Below are positions 31,311-40,227 of a DNA stretch of 64,000 bases, one piece after another; position 1 is the stretch's first letter; every line of letters starts with the position of its first letter. A program made the translations under genes and the position numbers. The stretch lies in NCBI GenBank assembly GCA_963772295.1, contig CAVYWO010000011.1, positions 62,001 through 126,000 on the forward strand. The letters are read 5' to 3'. Source of the stretch: AP-15 sp963772295. Its GTDB lineage: Bacteria; Pseudomonadota; Alphaproteobacteria; ATCC43930; CGMCC-115725. The notes under the pieces are model-generated. The model was not told the origin of the DNA. It did no database searches and saw only the letters and a list, made by a program, of their open reading frames with translations.

Positions 31311-32381
31311 ATGATCGAGCCCTATAACGCGGTCGGATTGATCCCGAGCTTCTGGGGCATCCGCCGCCGCGCCGACATCGAGAAGAACCTCGAGCACCTC
31401 GAAAGCATGACCAAGGCGGCGTTCTGGCTGTCCAGCCTCGACATCCCGGTGCGCCTGATCGCGATCGCCGAAGGCGCCCTGCAAGGCTTCAACGACGAGG
31501 TGCTCGACCCCGATCACGCCGAGTTCGCGCGCACTTGCGCGATCGACATCCCCGGCCCCGAAACCGACCGTCTCGGCCGGCTGGCGCGCAGCTGGGGGGC
31601 CTTCATCATGGCGCAGGCCAAGGCCCGGCACGAGGATTGGCCCGACCGCTTCTTCAATGTCGGCTTCATCATCGACCCCGACGGTGCGGTCATCTTGAAG
31701 CACTACAAGATCTCGGCGCTGCTGCCGTGCGAGCGCTCGGTCTCGCCGCATGACCTCTACGACTGGTGGATCGAGAAACACGGCCGCAGCTTGCAGGCGT
31801 TCTGGCCGGTGGTCGACACCGCGATCGGGCGGCTCGGCATCATGATGGCGATGGAAGGCTGCTATCCCGAAAACGGCCGCGGCCTGGCGCTGAACGGCGC
31901 CGAGGTCGTCTACCGCGCCTCTTTGCCGGCGCCCTTCACCGAGAACGACTTCTTCGAGATCACCAACCGGGCGCGGGCGCTCGAAAACAACATGTACATC
32001 GTCGCCCCGAACATCGGCGGCTACCACCTCTACCCGGACAGCGAAACGCCGATCGACGCCGGCGGCGGCCAGTCGATGATCGTCGACTATCGCGGGCAGA
32101 TCGTCGGCAAACAGCGCGACACCAACGGCTCGACCTACGTTGCCGGCCCGATCAACATCGAGGCGCTGCGCCACCACCGGCAGAACGCCCAGGTCACCAA
32201 CTGGCTGAAGGACATCCGGGCGGAGCTGGCGCAGATCATCTATGAGCAGCCGATCTATCCGAAGAACCTCTACGCCGAGAAACTTCCCGGCCGGCACGCC
32301 GAGTACAAGCGCGACGTCATCGATCGGCAGGTGCGGCTGATGCAGGAACGCGGCATCTGGAAGCCGCCGGCGCGCGGCTAG
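31311..32381 (+). CDS. Nitrilase-superfamily protein with Ala in the usual catalytic Cys position
   Basis: 356 residues of the carbon-nitrogen hydrolase fold. The Glu region is AIAEGALQGFNDEV, the Lys region VILKHYKISALLPCERS. The nucleophile elbow reads GIMMAMEGCYPENGRGLA where the family has C.(D/E)...PE, so alignment puts Ala at the Cys position; another Cys lies four residues later. NGAEVVYRAS and NRARALENNMYIVAPN follow as in amidase-type members. Without the nucleophile it may be inactive, use the shifted Cys, or serve as a binding protein. It sits between oxc and trpB2, with GGGGGG before the ATG as ribosome binding site. Confidence 0.75.
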   Translation: MIEPYNAVGLIPSFWGIRRRADIEKNLEHLESMTKAAFWLSSLDIPVRLIAIAEGALQGFNDEVLDPDHAEFARTCAIDIPGPETDRLGRLARSWGAFIMAQAKARHEDWPDRFFNVGFIIDPDGAVILKHYKISALLPCERSVSPHDLYDWWIEKHGRSLQAFWPVVDTAIGRLGIMMAMEGCYPENGRGLALNGAEVVYRASLPAPFTENDFFEITNRARALENNMYIVAPNIGGYHLYPDSETPIDAGGGQSMIVDYRGQIVGKQRDTNGSTYVAGPINIEALRHHRQNAQVTNWLKDIRAELAQIIYEQPIYPKNLYAEKLPGRHAEYKRDVIDRQVRLMQERGIWKPPARG

Positions 32382-32403
32382 CGGCAGCAAGGAAAGGGAG
32401 GCC

Positions 32404-33768
32404 ATGACCGATACGATCAGATATGTGCTCGACGAAGAGCAGATCCCGAAGGCGTGGTACAACATCGTCGCCGATCTGCCGCGCCCACCCGACCCGGTGC
32501 TGCATCCCGGGACCTTGCAACCGGTCGGGCCGCAGGATCTCGAACCGCTGTTTCCGATGGCCCTGATCCTGCAGGAGGTGGCCACCGACCGCACGATCGA
32601 TATCCCCGAGCCGGTCCGCGCGGTCTACCGGCAATGGCGCCCGACGCCGCTCCACCGCGCCCGCCGGCTCGAGCAGGCGCTCGATACCCCGGCGCGGATC
32701 TATTACAAATACGAAGGGGTAAGCCCCGCCGGCAGCCACAAGCCCAATACCGCGGTGGCCCAGGCCTTCTACAACAAGGAGGCCGGCGTCAAGCGGCTGA
32801 CCACCGAGACCGGCGCCGGACAGTGGGGCTCGGCGCTCGCTTTCGCCGGCGCGCTCTTCGGGCTCGAAGTGCGCGTCTTCATGGTGAAAGTCAGCTTCGA
32901 GCAGAAGCCCTACCGCAAGGCGCTGATGGAGGCATGGGGAGCGCAATGCGTCGCCAGCCCCAGCACCGAGACCGAGTCCGGGCGCCGGATTCTAGCCCTT
33001 CATCCGAACTCGCCGGGAAGCCTCGGGATCGCGATCAGCGAGGCGGTCGAGGTCGCCGCGCAACACGCCGACACCAAGTACTCGCTCGGCAGCGTGCTCA
33101 ACCACGTGCTGTTGCACCAGACCGTCATCGGCCAGGAAGCCCTAGCCCAGTTCGAGATGGCCGACGACTATCCCGACATCATCGTCGGCTGCACCGGCGG
33201 CGGCAGCAATTTCTCGGGCATCGCCTTTCCGTTTATCGGCGCCGGGCTGCGCGGCGGGCCGCGGCCGCGGGTCATCGCCTGCGAGCCGTCGGCTTGCCCC
33301 TCCCTGACGCGCGGCAAATACGCCTACGATTTCGGCGATACCGGGCATCTGACGCCGCTCGTCAAGATGCATACCTTGGGCTCGACCTTCGTGCCGCCCG
33401 GCTTCCATGCCGGCGGGCTGCGCTATCACGGGATGGCGCCGCTCGTCAGCCTGCTGCAGGAGCTCGGGCTGATCGAATCGCGCGCCTTTACGCAGACCGC
33501 GTGCTTCGCCGCCGGCGCCCAATTCGCCCGGGTCGAGGGCATCCTGCCGGCGCCCGAAGCCAATCACGCCGTCCGCGGCATGCTCGACGAGGCGCTGCGC
33601 TGCAAACAAGAAGGCGTCTCGCGGGCAATCCTGTTCAACCTGTGCGGTCACGGTCATTTCGATATGCAGGCCTATATCGACTACATGGCCGGCACCCTCG
33701 AAGACCGCGCCTACGATCAGGCCGCGCTCGACGCGGCCCTGGCCGATCTGCCCAAGGTCGCTGCGTAA
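32404..33768 (+). CDS. trpB2: TrpB2-type pyridoxal-phosphate enzyme (tryptophan synthase beta-like)
   Basis: 454 residues, longer than TrpB1 and with the TrpB2 N-terminal extension (YNIVADLPRPPDPVLHPGTL). The PLP lysine lies in SPAGSHKPNTAVAQ. TETGAGQWGSALAFA and VGCTGGGSNFSGIAFPF bind substrate and phosphate. TrpB2 proteins can condense serine and indole without TrpA, but many have other, unknown physiological roles. No trpA or other trp gene is present here. It begins 22 bases after the nitrilase-like gene with AAGGGAGG upstream, so the three genes are likely one operon. Confidence 0.9.
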   Translation: MTDTIRYVLDEEQIPKAWYNIVADLPRPPDPVLHPGTLQPVGPQDLEPLFPMALILQEVATDRTIDIPEPVRAVYRQWRPTPLHRARRLEQALDTPARIYYKYEGVSPAGSHKPNTAVAQAFYNKEAGVKRLTTETGAGQWGSALAFAGALFGLEVRVFMVKVSFEQKPYRKALMEAWGAQCVASPSTETESGRRILALHPNSPGSLGIAISEAVEVAAQHADTKYSLGSVLNHVLLHQTVIGQEALAQFEMADDYPDIIVGCTGGGSNFSGIAFPFIGAGLRGGPRPRVIACEPSACPSLTRGKYAYDFGDTGHLTPLVKMHTLGSTFVPPGFHAGGLRYHGMAPLVSLLQELGLIESRAFTQTACFAAGAQFARVEGILPAPEANHAVRGMLDEALRCKQEGVSRAILFNLCGHGHFDMQAYIDYMAGTLEDRAYDQAALDAALADLPKVAA

Positions 33769-33811
33769 TCCAAAGCCTGGGCGGCATGCCGGTCAGCCCG
33801 GACATGGCAGC

Positions 33812-33905
33812 GCCTCGGAGGCGTTCCGGCTCAGGCTGACCTCGTTCGGCGGCCCGATCGCGCATCTCGGCTATTACGAGCGCACCTATGTGCGGCAGCT
33901 GAACG
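33812..33905 (+). pseudogene. Chromate transporter (ChrA-like) N-terminal fragment
   Basis: A short plus-strand frame reads EAFRLRLTSFGGPIAHLGYY followed by ERTYVRQL. LTSFGGP.AHLGY is the conserved first-helix motif of ChrA chromate transporters. The sequence then becomes unrelated within a few codons, so only about 30 residues of a gene of about 400 codons survive. It lies right after trpB2. Confidence 0.6.
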
Positions 33906-34021
33906 GCTCAGCGCCGCGCCGGCTGGGGCGGCGCCCTTGCCGTCTTAAGTCGGGCGAGGACGTGTTCTCGCCGAGGTTTGACACCGATACGGTGCCGAGT
34001 GATCAGAACAGGGAGAAACAA

Positions 34022-35155
34022 ATGGAACAATTCCTCATCCGTCCGCCGAGCACTAGAGGAAGCTTGGCATTGTCTTGCTTAGTCTGGGTTATCGCCAGCA
34101 TAGCGCCGCCGGCGTTATTCGCGACGGTGGCCCACGCCCAGGCGCAACTCTCGAATAATGCGGACACACTTGGCGTGATGACCTATAATGTATACGAAGG
34201 GACCGATTTCACCCAATTGGCCGATGCCGAAAACCTGTCGCAGCTTCTTATCGCCGTCGGGCAGACCATTACGCAAGTGGGCGCGACCAATCCGCCCCAA
34301 AGGATGCAAGCAATCGCACAGCAGATCCTTTCTGCCGGGCCGACCCTTGTCAGCTTGCAGGAGTTGGATCAGTGGTACACGGGACCGTTTGATGTTACGC
34401 GACTGAGCTGTGGACCCATGTCGCTGGAATTCGACATGCTCCAGGAGCTCCTCGACGCGCTGGGTTCGGCTTATCAACTTGTCTATCAGGCTCCGCAATA
34501 TCAACTGCCGCCGGTGCCGGGGCTGATCCAATCTACTCAGACATTCCTGTGTGTGCAAATGCGCGATTACATCGCGATACTGGCGCGGACGGATCTGCCC
34601 TCGTCGACATTTCAGTTGGGCAACCCGCAATCGGCGCAATACAAGAGCAAAGCATATTTCAAGACGCCGCTGGGGTCGTTTCCGGAGCCGCACGCTTGGA
34701 TCGCCGTCGACGGGGTTCTCAATGGCGAAAAATTTCGCTTCATTGGCACGCATCTCGAATCAAGCGATGCCAACGTCCGCCGATCACAAGGCAGCGAGCT
34801 TCGCGCAGGTCCGGCAAATACCACCCTGCCGCTCGTCGTCGCGATGGATTCCAACGCTCAAGCGGCACCGCCACCGCAGGACCCCACCTACACGGATTTC
34901 ATTGCCGCAGGCTACAGCGACGCGTGGGCGGCGATTTTTCCACAGAAGTCCGGTTACACCTGCTGCCAGGCAGACTCGGTAAGCAATCGCGCATCGCAGC
35001 TCTCCCGCCGCATCGATTTGATCCTCACTTTGGGAAATCTCGGCGCGGTCAAAATCGGCTTGTTTGGCGCCACGGCGAAGAGCAAGACGCCGGACGGGCT
35101 CTGGCCGTCGGATCATGCCGGTATCGCGGCCCAGACCGACATTCTCGCGCCCTGA
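34022..35155 (+). CDS. Secreted endonuclease/exonuclease/phosphatase family protein
   Basis: 377 residues with a signal peptide (a hydrophobic stretch ending AHAQA near residue 40). Metal-dependent phosphoesterase motifs appear in order: VMTYNVYEGTDF, LVSLQELDQWY with the catalytic Glu, FIGTHLES, VVAMDSNAQ and the terminal SDHAGI. This is the DNase I/exonuclease III-like fold, which includes nucleases and phosphatases; the substrate cannot be told. The ATG at 34022 has AGGGAGAA seven bases upstream. GC is lower than in its neighbours. Two Cys in YTCCQADS may be structural. Confidence 0.82.
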   Translation: MEQFLIRPPSTRGSLALSCLVWVIASIAPPALFATVAHAQAQLSNNADTLGVMTYNVYEGTDFTQLADAENLSQLLIAVGQTITQVGATNPPQRMQAIAQQILSAGPTLVSLQELDQWYTGPFDVTRLSCGPMSLEFDMLQELLDALGSAYQLVYQAPQYQLPPVPGLIQSTQTFLCVQMRDYIAILARTDLPSSTFQLGNPQSAQYKSKAYFKTPLGSFPEPHAWIAVDGVLNGEKFRFIGTHLESSDANVRRSQGSELRAGPANTTLPLVVAMDSNAQAAPPPQDPTYTDFIAAGYSDAWAAIFPQKSGYTCCQADSVSNRASQLSRRIDLILTLGNLGAVKIGLFGATAKSKTPDGLWPSDHAGIAAQTDILAP

Positions 35156-35392
35156 ACCCCGCCAATCTCGCGCCGGCGCGGAAGCCGACGAAGCGGCAGC
35201 GCGCCAATCGCCAATCCTCGGGCTCGTCCCGCGCCTCGGCGAGCGGCGGGCGATTCGCGCCTCGGCGGCGGTGGGTTTTGGCGGCACCGGCGACGGCCCT
35301 TCCGTGTGCGGCGGTTTGCGCCATGACCGGGATGACCATTGTCGTCGCCGCCGGAAGGGCGTAGGCACGCGGGCGCGATGGGGGCCGAGGCC

Positions 35393-36187
35393 ATGGCGAG
35401 GGGATTTTTTGCTGCGCTCTTTTTGCTGTTCGCGATCGGCAGCGCCAGGGCCGAGCCGTCGGCCAGCCTGTCCCTCGAGGATCTGACCTGGACCGAACTG
35501 CGCGCCGCGATCGCGGCCGGCAAGACGACGATCATCGTCCCGATCGGCGGCACCGAGCAGAACGGTCCGCAGATGGCGCTCGGCAAGCACAATGTCAGGG
35601 CCAAGCTGCTTTCCGACCGGATCGCCCGGGCGTTGGGCAACGCGCTGGTGGCACCGGTCGTCGCCTATGTGCCCGAGGGCGAGGTCGACCATCCAAGCGG
35701 TCATCTCAAATTCCCCGGTACGATCACGGCGCCGACCGGCGCGTTCGAAGCGACGCTCGAGGCGGCGGCGAAGAGCTTCCGGCTCGCCGGGTTCCGCGAC
35801 ATCGTCTTTCTCGGCGATCACGGCGGCTACCAGAAGTCGCTCGAGGCCGTGGCCCAGCGGCTCGATCGGGAATGGGCGGGAAGCCGCTGCCGCGCCCACG
35901 CGATCCTCCAATATTACCGCGCCGCCGAAACCGAGTTCGGCCGCTTGCTGAGGAGCAAGGGCTACGGCGAGAGCGAGATCGGGACCCATGCGGGGCTCGC
36001 CGACACCTCGCTGATGATGGCGGTGGATCCGGGCATGGTCCGCACCGACCTTCTCGGCGAAACCAAGCCCGGCGACGGCGTCCACGGCGACCCGCGGCGG
36101 GCGAGTGCCGCACTCGGCAAGCTCGGCGTCGACCTGGTCGTGGCGCGCACCGTGGCCGCCATCAAACAGGCCACGGCCCGACAGTGA
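35393..36187 (+). CDS. Secreted creatininase-family protein
   Basis: 264 residues beginning with a signal peptide (MARGFFAALFLLFAIGSARA). The creatininase fold is indicated by IVPIGGTEQNGPQMALGKHN, HPSGHLKFPGTI, DIVFLGDHGGYQKSLEA and GTHAGLADTSLMM. Several residues that bind the two metals in creatininase differ: EQH becomes EQN, NGHGGN becomes GDHGGY and the HAGE Glu is absent. The enzyme may therefore have altered activity. The 237 bases before it contain no supported gene. It precedes the beta-propeller gene on the same strand. Confidence 0.8.
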   Translation: MARGFFAALFLLFAIGSARAEPSASLSLEDLTWTELRAAIAAGKTTIIVPIGGTEQNGPQMALGKHNVRAKLLSDRIARALGNALVAPVVAYVPEGEVDHPSGHLKFPGTITAPTGAFEATLEAAAKSFRLAGFRDIVFLGDHGGYQKSLEAVAQRLDREWAGSRCRAHAILQYYRAAETEFGRLLRSKGYGESEIGTHAGLADTSLMMAVDPGMVRTDLLGETKPGDGVHGDPRRASAALGKLGVDLVVARTVAAIKQATARQ

Positions 36188-36248
36188 GCCGTACGTTTTC
36201 CGGCGCCGCCGCCGGCGAACGATTCCTCACCGGTCTTCGGAGGTTCGA

Positions 36249-37487
36249 GTGCAGCTGCGTTGGCCATATCTTCGCGCCGCCCTGGGGTTTGGCCCGGCAG
36301 CAGGCCTGTGCCTGTGGCTCGGCATCGCGGCATTGTGGCCGTCGGCGAGAGCGGGCGAGGAAGACGAGGTTCTCTGCTCCACCGCGGCGCCGAGCTTCCG
36401 GCTCGCCCAGGCCGCAGCCGCGCCGGGCGCGGGAGGGGCGCTCGATCGCGTCAATCTCTACAGCGCCGCGCGCACCGACGCCTTCGGCCCGGCCACGGCC
36501 GGCGCGCTCAATCGGGTCTATGTGCCCAACCGCCAGTCGGACAGCGTCTCGGTCATCGACCCCGCACTCTTCGAAGTCGTGGCCACCTTCAAGGTCGGCA
36601 TCAGCCCGCAGCACGTCGTTCCGTCCTGGGATCTGAAGACGTTGTGGGTGGCGAACAACGGCCTGAAGGCACGCGGCGGCAGCCTGACGCCGATCGACCC
36701 GAAGACCGGCGAGCCCGGCCGCGCGATCCCGGTCGACGACCCCTACAACCTTTATTTCACGCCCGACGGCAAATCGGCGATCGTCGTCGCCGAGTCGTTG
36801 AAGCGGCTCGATTTTCGCGATCCGCACACGCTGGCGCTGCAGCAATCGCTGCCCACCTCGCAATGCGACGGCGTCAACCACGCCGATTTCTCCGGCGACG
36901 GACGCTACGCGATATTCACCTGCGAGTTCAAGGGCGGCGGTCTCGTCAAGATCGACCTGGTCCATCGCCAGGTGATTGGATATCTGCGGCTGTGGCTGCA
37001 CGCGATGCCGCAGGACATCCGCATCGCGCCGAACGGCAAAGTGTTCTACGTCGCCGACATGCATGCCGACGGCGTGTTCCTGATCGACGGCGACAGCTTC
37101 ACCAAAATCGGCTTCATCCGCACCGGGATCGGCACGCACGGCCTCTATCCGAGCCGCGACGCCAAGCGGCTCTATGTCGCCAATCGCGGCTCGCACAGCG
37201 TCGTCGGGGCACCGCACGGCGCCGGCAGCATCTCGGTCATCGATTTTGCAACCCGCCGCGTGGTGGCGGCCTGGCCGATACCCGGCGGCGGCAGCCCCGA
37301 TATGGGGAATGTCAGCAACGACGGCAAGACGCTCTGGCTCTCCGGTCGCTACGACAACGTCGTCTATGCAATCGACACCGGCTCGGGCGAGGTGCGCCAG
37401 ATCCCGGTCGGCATCGAGCCGCACGGCTTGACGGTCTGGCCACAGCCCGGCCGCTACTCGCTAGGCCACACCGGCAATATGCGGTGA
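36249..37487 (+). CDS. Exported YVTN-type beta-propeller protein
   Basis: 412 residues from a GTG at 36249, chosen because CGGAGG lies five bases upstream and a signal peptide (LGFGPAAGLCLWLGIAALWP, then ARAGEED) follows directly. The body is repeated blades with VYVPNRQSDSVSVID, LWVANNGLKARGG, RIAPNGKVFYVADMHADGVF, LYVANRGSHS and WLSGRYDNVVYAIDTGSGEV. This is the YncE/YVTN seven-blade propeller. Such proteins are periplasmic and some bind nucleic acid or cofactors; the role here is unknown. Confidence 0.82.
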   Translation: MQLRWPYLRAALGFGPAAGLCLWLGIAALWPSARAGEEDEVLCSTAAPSFRLAQAAAAPGAGGALDRVNLYSAARTDAFGPATAGALNRVYVPNRQSDSVSVIDPALFEVVATFKVGISPQHVVPSWDLKTLWVANNGLKARGGSLTPIDPKTGEPGRAIPVDDPYNLYFTPDGKSAIVVAESLKRLDFRDPHTLALQQSLPTSQCDGVNHADFSGDGRYAIFTCEFKGGGLVKIDLVHRQVIGYLRLWLHAMPQDIRIAPNGKVFYVADMHADGVFLIDGDSFTKIGFIRTGIGTHGLYPSRDAKRLYVANRGSHSVVGAPHGAGSISVIDFATRRVVAAWPIPGGGSPDMGNVSNDGKTLWLSGRYDNVVYAIDTGSGEVRQIPVGIEPHGLTVWPQPGRYSLGHTGNMR

Positions 37488-37632
37488 GCCGCAAGCTCGG
37501 CGCCACGGGCTCGTCTGTCGCCGATGGCAGACCCTCGGCTTTCGCGCGCCGGCAGGAACCGGTATGGTGCGGCACCGGGCCGCTCGGATCTTGCTGCGCG
37601 GCAGTTGCACAAGCCTCCGCGAGGGTGAAAAA

Positions 37633-38485
37633 ATGCCGACTTACGAAATCACCACCGAAGATGTCGAATATCTGCGCCACGGCGAGCGCAGGCTGATCGC
37701 CCGTCTTTACCGGCCAAACGGCGACGGGCCGTTCGCCGCGGTCGTCGATCTGCATGGCGGCGCCTGGACCAGCGGTGATGTGACCGGGACTCAAGGCCTC
37801 GATGAAACCCTGGCGAAAAACGGCGTCGTCGCTGCTTCGCTCGAGTTCCGGCACGGCGCCGACGGCTACCCGGCATCGCTCGTCGACATCAACTACGGGA
37901 TCCGCTGGCTGAAGGCGCATGCCCGCGACCTCAGGCTCGATCCCGCCCGGGTCGGCATCGCCGGCCAGTCGAGCGGCGGTCACCTGGCGATGCTGGTGGC
38001 GATGTGGCCAACCCACGCGCGCTATGCCTTGCGGGCACTGCCGGCCGGGTCGCCGACGGTCGAGGCGAGCGTTCGGGCCGTCGCGATGTCGTGGCCGGTC
38101 ATCAACCCGCTATCGCGCTATCGCCACGCGCAGAAAGCGGCAAGGCTGCCGAACCCGCCGGCCTTTTCGATCGGCATGAAGGAAAAGCACGACCTTTATT
38201 GGAAGACCGAAGCGGCAATGGCTGAGGGCAATCCGATGCTGACCCTCGAACGCGGCGAGAAGGTGGCAATGCCGCCGGCCCTGTGGGTGCAGGGTCGGCC
38301 CGACATCGTCCACGACTACCACGACGACGAATTCGAGCTTCCCCGGCAACGAGCCCGAGCGCTTCATCTCGAATTACCGCAAGGCCGGCGGCGATATCGA
38401 GATCCTCTACGTCGACAACCAGAAACGCTCGACCGGCGCCTCGTTCGACCCGATCGCGGCCTTCTTCAAGAAGCATCTCGGGTAG
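37633..38485 (+). pseudogene. Alpha/beta hydrolase (esterase-like), frameshifted near its C-terminus
   Basis: The frame from ATG 37633 contains VVDLHGGAWTSGDV (oxyanion HGGAW), then VGIAGQSSGGHLAMLVA with the nucleophile Ser in G.S.GG, and VQGRPDIVHDY near the Asp region. This is the hormone-sensitive-lipase/BD-FAE type fold. At about 38340, next to a CCCC run, sense continues in another frame as FPGNEPERFISNYRKAGGDI...KRSTGASFDPIAAFFKKHLG, ending at 38485. One indel restores a 280-residue enzyme, so this may be sequencing error. The late acid/His part depends on the second frame. Confidence 0.78.
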
Positions 38486-38487
38486 CG

Positions 38488-38507
38488 GCGCCGGCCTCGC
38501 CCGGCGC
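38488..38507. terminator. Hairpin between convergent genes
   Basis: GCGCCGG and CCGGCGC form a 7-bp stem around a 6-base loop, exactly filling the space between the hydrolase stop and the DUF1192 stop. No strong T tract follows on either strand, so it is a plausible bidirectional terminator only. Confidence 0.45.
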
Positions 38508-38690
38508 TCAGCGCTTGAACAGCGCCTCGGCGCCGCGGCGCTGGCCGAGCTTGAGCGCGATCTCGGCGCGGGCGCGCCCGATCTCGGCCTCCAGCTCGAC
38601 GATATAGGCTTCGAGCTCGGCCACGCTCATGACGCCGAGATCCCTCGGCTGGGCCGGCTTGCGGCGCGGTTCGAGTTCGGTCTCGTCCAT
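38508..38690 (-). CDS. DUF1192 family protein
   Basis: 60 residues. An N-terminal RKPAQPRDLGVMSVAELEAY and IVELEAEIGRARAEIALK give the typical DUF1192 pattern: a short disordered start and a single amphipathic helix. Function unknown; it is confined to alphaproteobacteria. It is divergent from trcR across a 112-base region that must hold both promoters. Confidence 0.85.
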   Translation of the reverse strand: MDETELEPRRKPAQPRDLGVMSVAELEAYIVELEAEIGRARAEIALKLGQRRGAEALFKR

Positions 38691-38802
38691 GACCCCTCCA
38701 TGCCAGGGCGGCTGCTTTCCGTACAGACCTCGGCAATTATATATTCGTCACCGTTTTGTGACCCCCGGGCCGCACCGCCCCGTCGAAAGATCGAGATCTA
38801 CC

Positions 38803-39378
38803 ATGCACGCTCCGCTAATGCCCAAGGCGACCGCCGTCTGGCTCGTCGAAAACACCTCGCTGACCTTCGAGCAGATCGCCGATTTTTGCGCATTGCATCC
38901 GCTCGAAGTGCAGGCCATCGCCGATGGCGAGGTCGCCAGTCAGATGCATGGCCTCGACCCGGTGGCGAACGCCCAGACCACGGCAGCGGAGATCGCCCGC
39001 TGTGAAGCCGATCCCGAGGCGCGGCTCGAATTGTCGCCGCAGGCAACGGCGCCGCAGCGCGTCCGGCACAAGGGCCCGCGCTATACGCCGATCGCCAAGC
39101 GCCAGGACAAGCCCGATGCGATCGCCTTTCTGCTGCGCAATCATCCCGAGCTGTCGGACTTGCAGATCTCGAAGCTGATCGGCACCACCAAGCCGACGAT
39201 CGCGGCGGTGCGCGACCGCACCCATTGGAACAGCCCCAACATCAAGCCGCGACATCCGGTGGTGCTCGGCCTGTGCAGCCACGAGGAGCTCGAACAGGCG
39301 TTGAGCCGCGCACGGGCGCGACATCGCCCCGAGGATATCGCCGAGGCGAGCGCAGCATCGGAACGGCTCGAGAGCTGA
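38803..39378 (+). CDS. trcR: DUF1013 cell-cycle transcriptional regulator TrcR
   Basis: 191 residues. MHAPLMPKATAVWLVENTSL opens the DUF1013 domain. FEQIADFCALHPLEVQAIAD gives the first helix-turn-helix-like segment and FLLRNHPELSDLQISKLIGT with KPTIAAVRDR the second. TrcR binds RNA polymerase and regulates cell-cycle genes in alphaproteobacteria. The start at 38803 places the conserved P.ATAVWLVDNT block at the N-terminus; the longer in-frame upstream sequence is not conserved-looking. A TATATT box lies upstream near 38740. A run of seven T at 39390 follows the stop. Confidence 0.9.
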   Translation: MHAPLMPKATAVWLVENTSLTFEQIADFCALHPLEVQAIADGEVASQMHGLDPVANAQTTAAEIARCEADPEARLELSPQATAPQRVRHKGPRYTPIAKRQDKPDAIAFLLRNHPELSDLQISKLIGTTKPTIAAVRDRTHWNSPNIKPRHPVVLGLCSHEELEQALSRARARHRPEDIAEASAASERLES

Positions 39379-39487
39379 GCGGCTACGGCGTTTTTTTCGC
39401 AACCTGCGGACGAGGCGGGCGTCGACGATGGCGCGAAGCTCACGGTCTGTTGAACCGCGGCGCCGCCGATCCGTGGTAAGCTGGCGC

Positions 39488-40189
39488 ATGAATAGGATGT
39501 GGCTCGTGTTGTGGCTGCTGCTCGGCGCCGCGCCGGCGGCAGCCGGCGAGCGGCCGGTGGTTGTCGAGCTGTTCACGTCCGAGGGTTGTTCGTCCTGTCC
39601 GCCGGCCGACGCGCTGCTCGCCGAGCTGGCGGCCCGCCCCGACCTATTCGCCCTGTCGTTTCATATCGATTATTGGGATCGCCTCGGCTGGAAAGACCCG
39701 TTCTCCAGCGCCGCGGCGACCCGACGGCAGGATCGCTACGCCCGGCTCCTCGGTCTTGGCACCGTCTACACGCCGCAGATGGTCATCGACGGGCATTGGC
39801 AGGCGGTCGGCTCCGACCGGGAGGCCGTGGCCGAGGCGCTGACCCGGGCGCGGCACGCTGCCGCGGCGGTGCCGATGACCCTGGCGCTCGATCACGGCAC
39901 CGCACGCGTCGCGCTCGGCGCCGGCCGGGCCGGCATGTCGGCCGCGGTGCTGCTCATCGGCTTCGACCGCCGGCATGTCGAACGGGTCGGCGGCGGCGAA
40001 AACGACGGACGCACGCTGACCCATGTCGACGTCGTCCGCGGGTTTGCCGAAATCGGCCGCTTCACCGGCGCCGCCGCCACGATCGCGGCGCCGGTGCCGT
40101 GGCCGGCGGACCGCGTCGCGGCGCTGTTGCAGGCCGATGACGGCCGCATCATCGGTCTCGCCTTCGCCGACGGCGAACCTTCCGGCTAA
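39488..40189 (+). CDS. DUF1223 secreted thioredoxin-like protein
   Basis: 233 residues with a signal peptide (WLVLWLLLGAAPAAAG). VVELFTSEGCSSCPPADALL is the DUF1223 signature, with a C.SCP thioredoxin-like motif. DYWDRLGWKDPFSS and VYTPQMVIDGHWQAVGSD follow. Family members are exported and have a thioredoxin-like fold; function is unknown, probably redox-related. The ATG at 39488 is set by the signal peptide. Confidence 0.87.
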   Translation: MNRMWLVLWLLLGAAPAAAGERPVVVELFTSEGCSSCPPADALLAELAARPDLFALSFHIDYWDRLGWKDPFSSAAATRRQDRYARLLGLGTVYTPQMVIDGHWQAVGSDREAVAEALTRARHAAAAVPMTLALDHGTARVALGAGRAGMSAAVLLIGFDRRHVERVGGGENDGRTLTHVDVVRGFAEIGRFTGAAATIAAPVPWPADRVAALLQADDGRIIGLAFADGEPSG

Positions 40190-40227
40190 ACTGGGGCCGG
40201 CACAATCGCCCCGAGGAGGGGTGGCGC

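Noticed and set aside
29520..32594. A 1,024-codon open frame on the minus strand across oxc and the nitrilase-like gene
   Set aside because: It is exactly antisense to two well-supported genes and consists of the His/Asp/Arg-rich composition typical of GC-rich mirror frames; no family motif is present.
35049..35339. A 96-codon minus-strand frame in the gap before the creatininase-like gene
   Set aside because: It overlaps the end of the nuclease-family gene antisense, has Arg/Ala-rich composition and no recognisable family.
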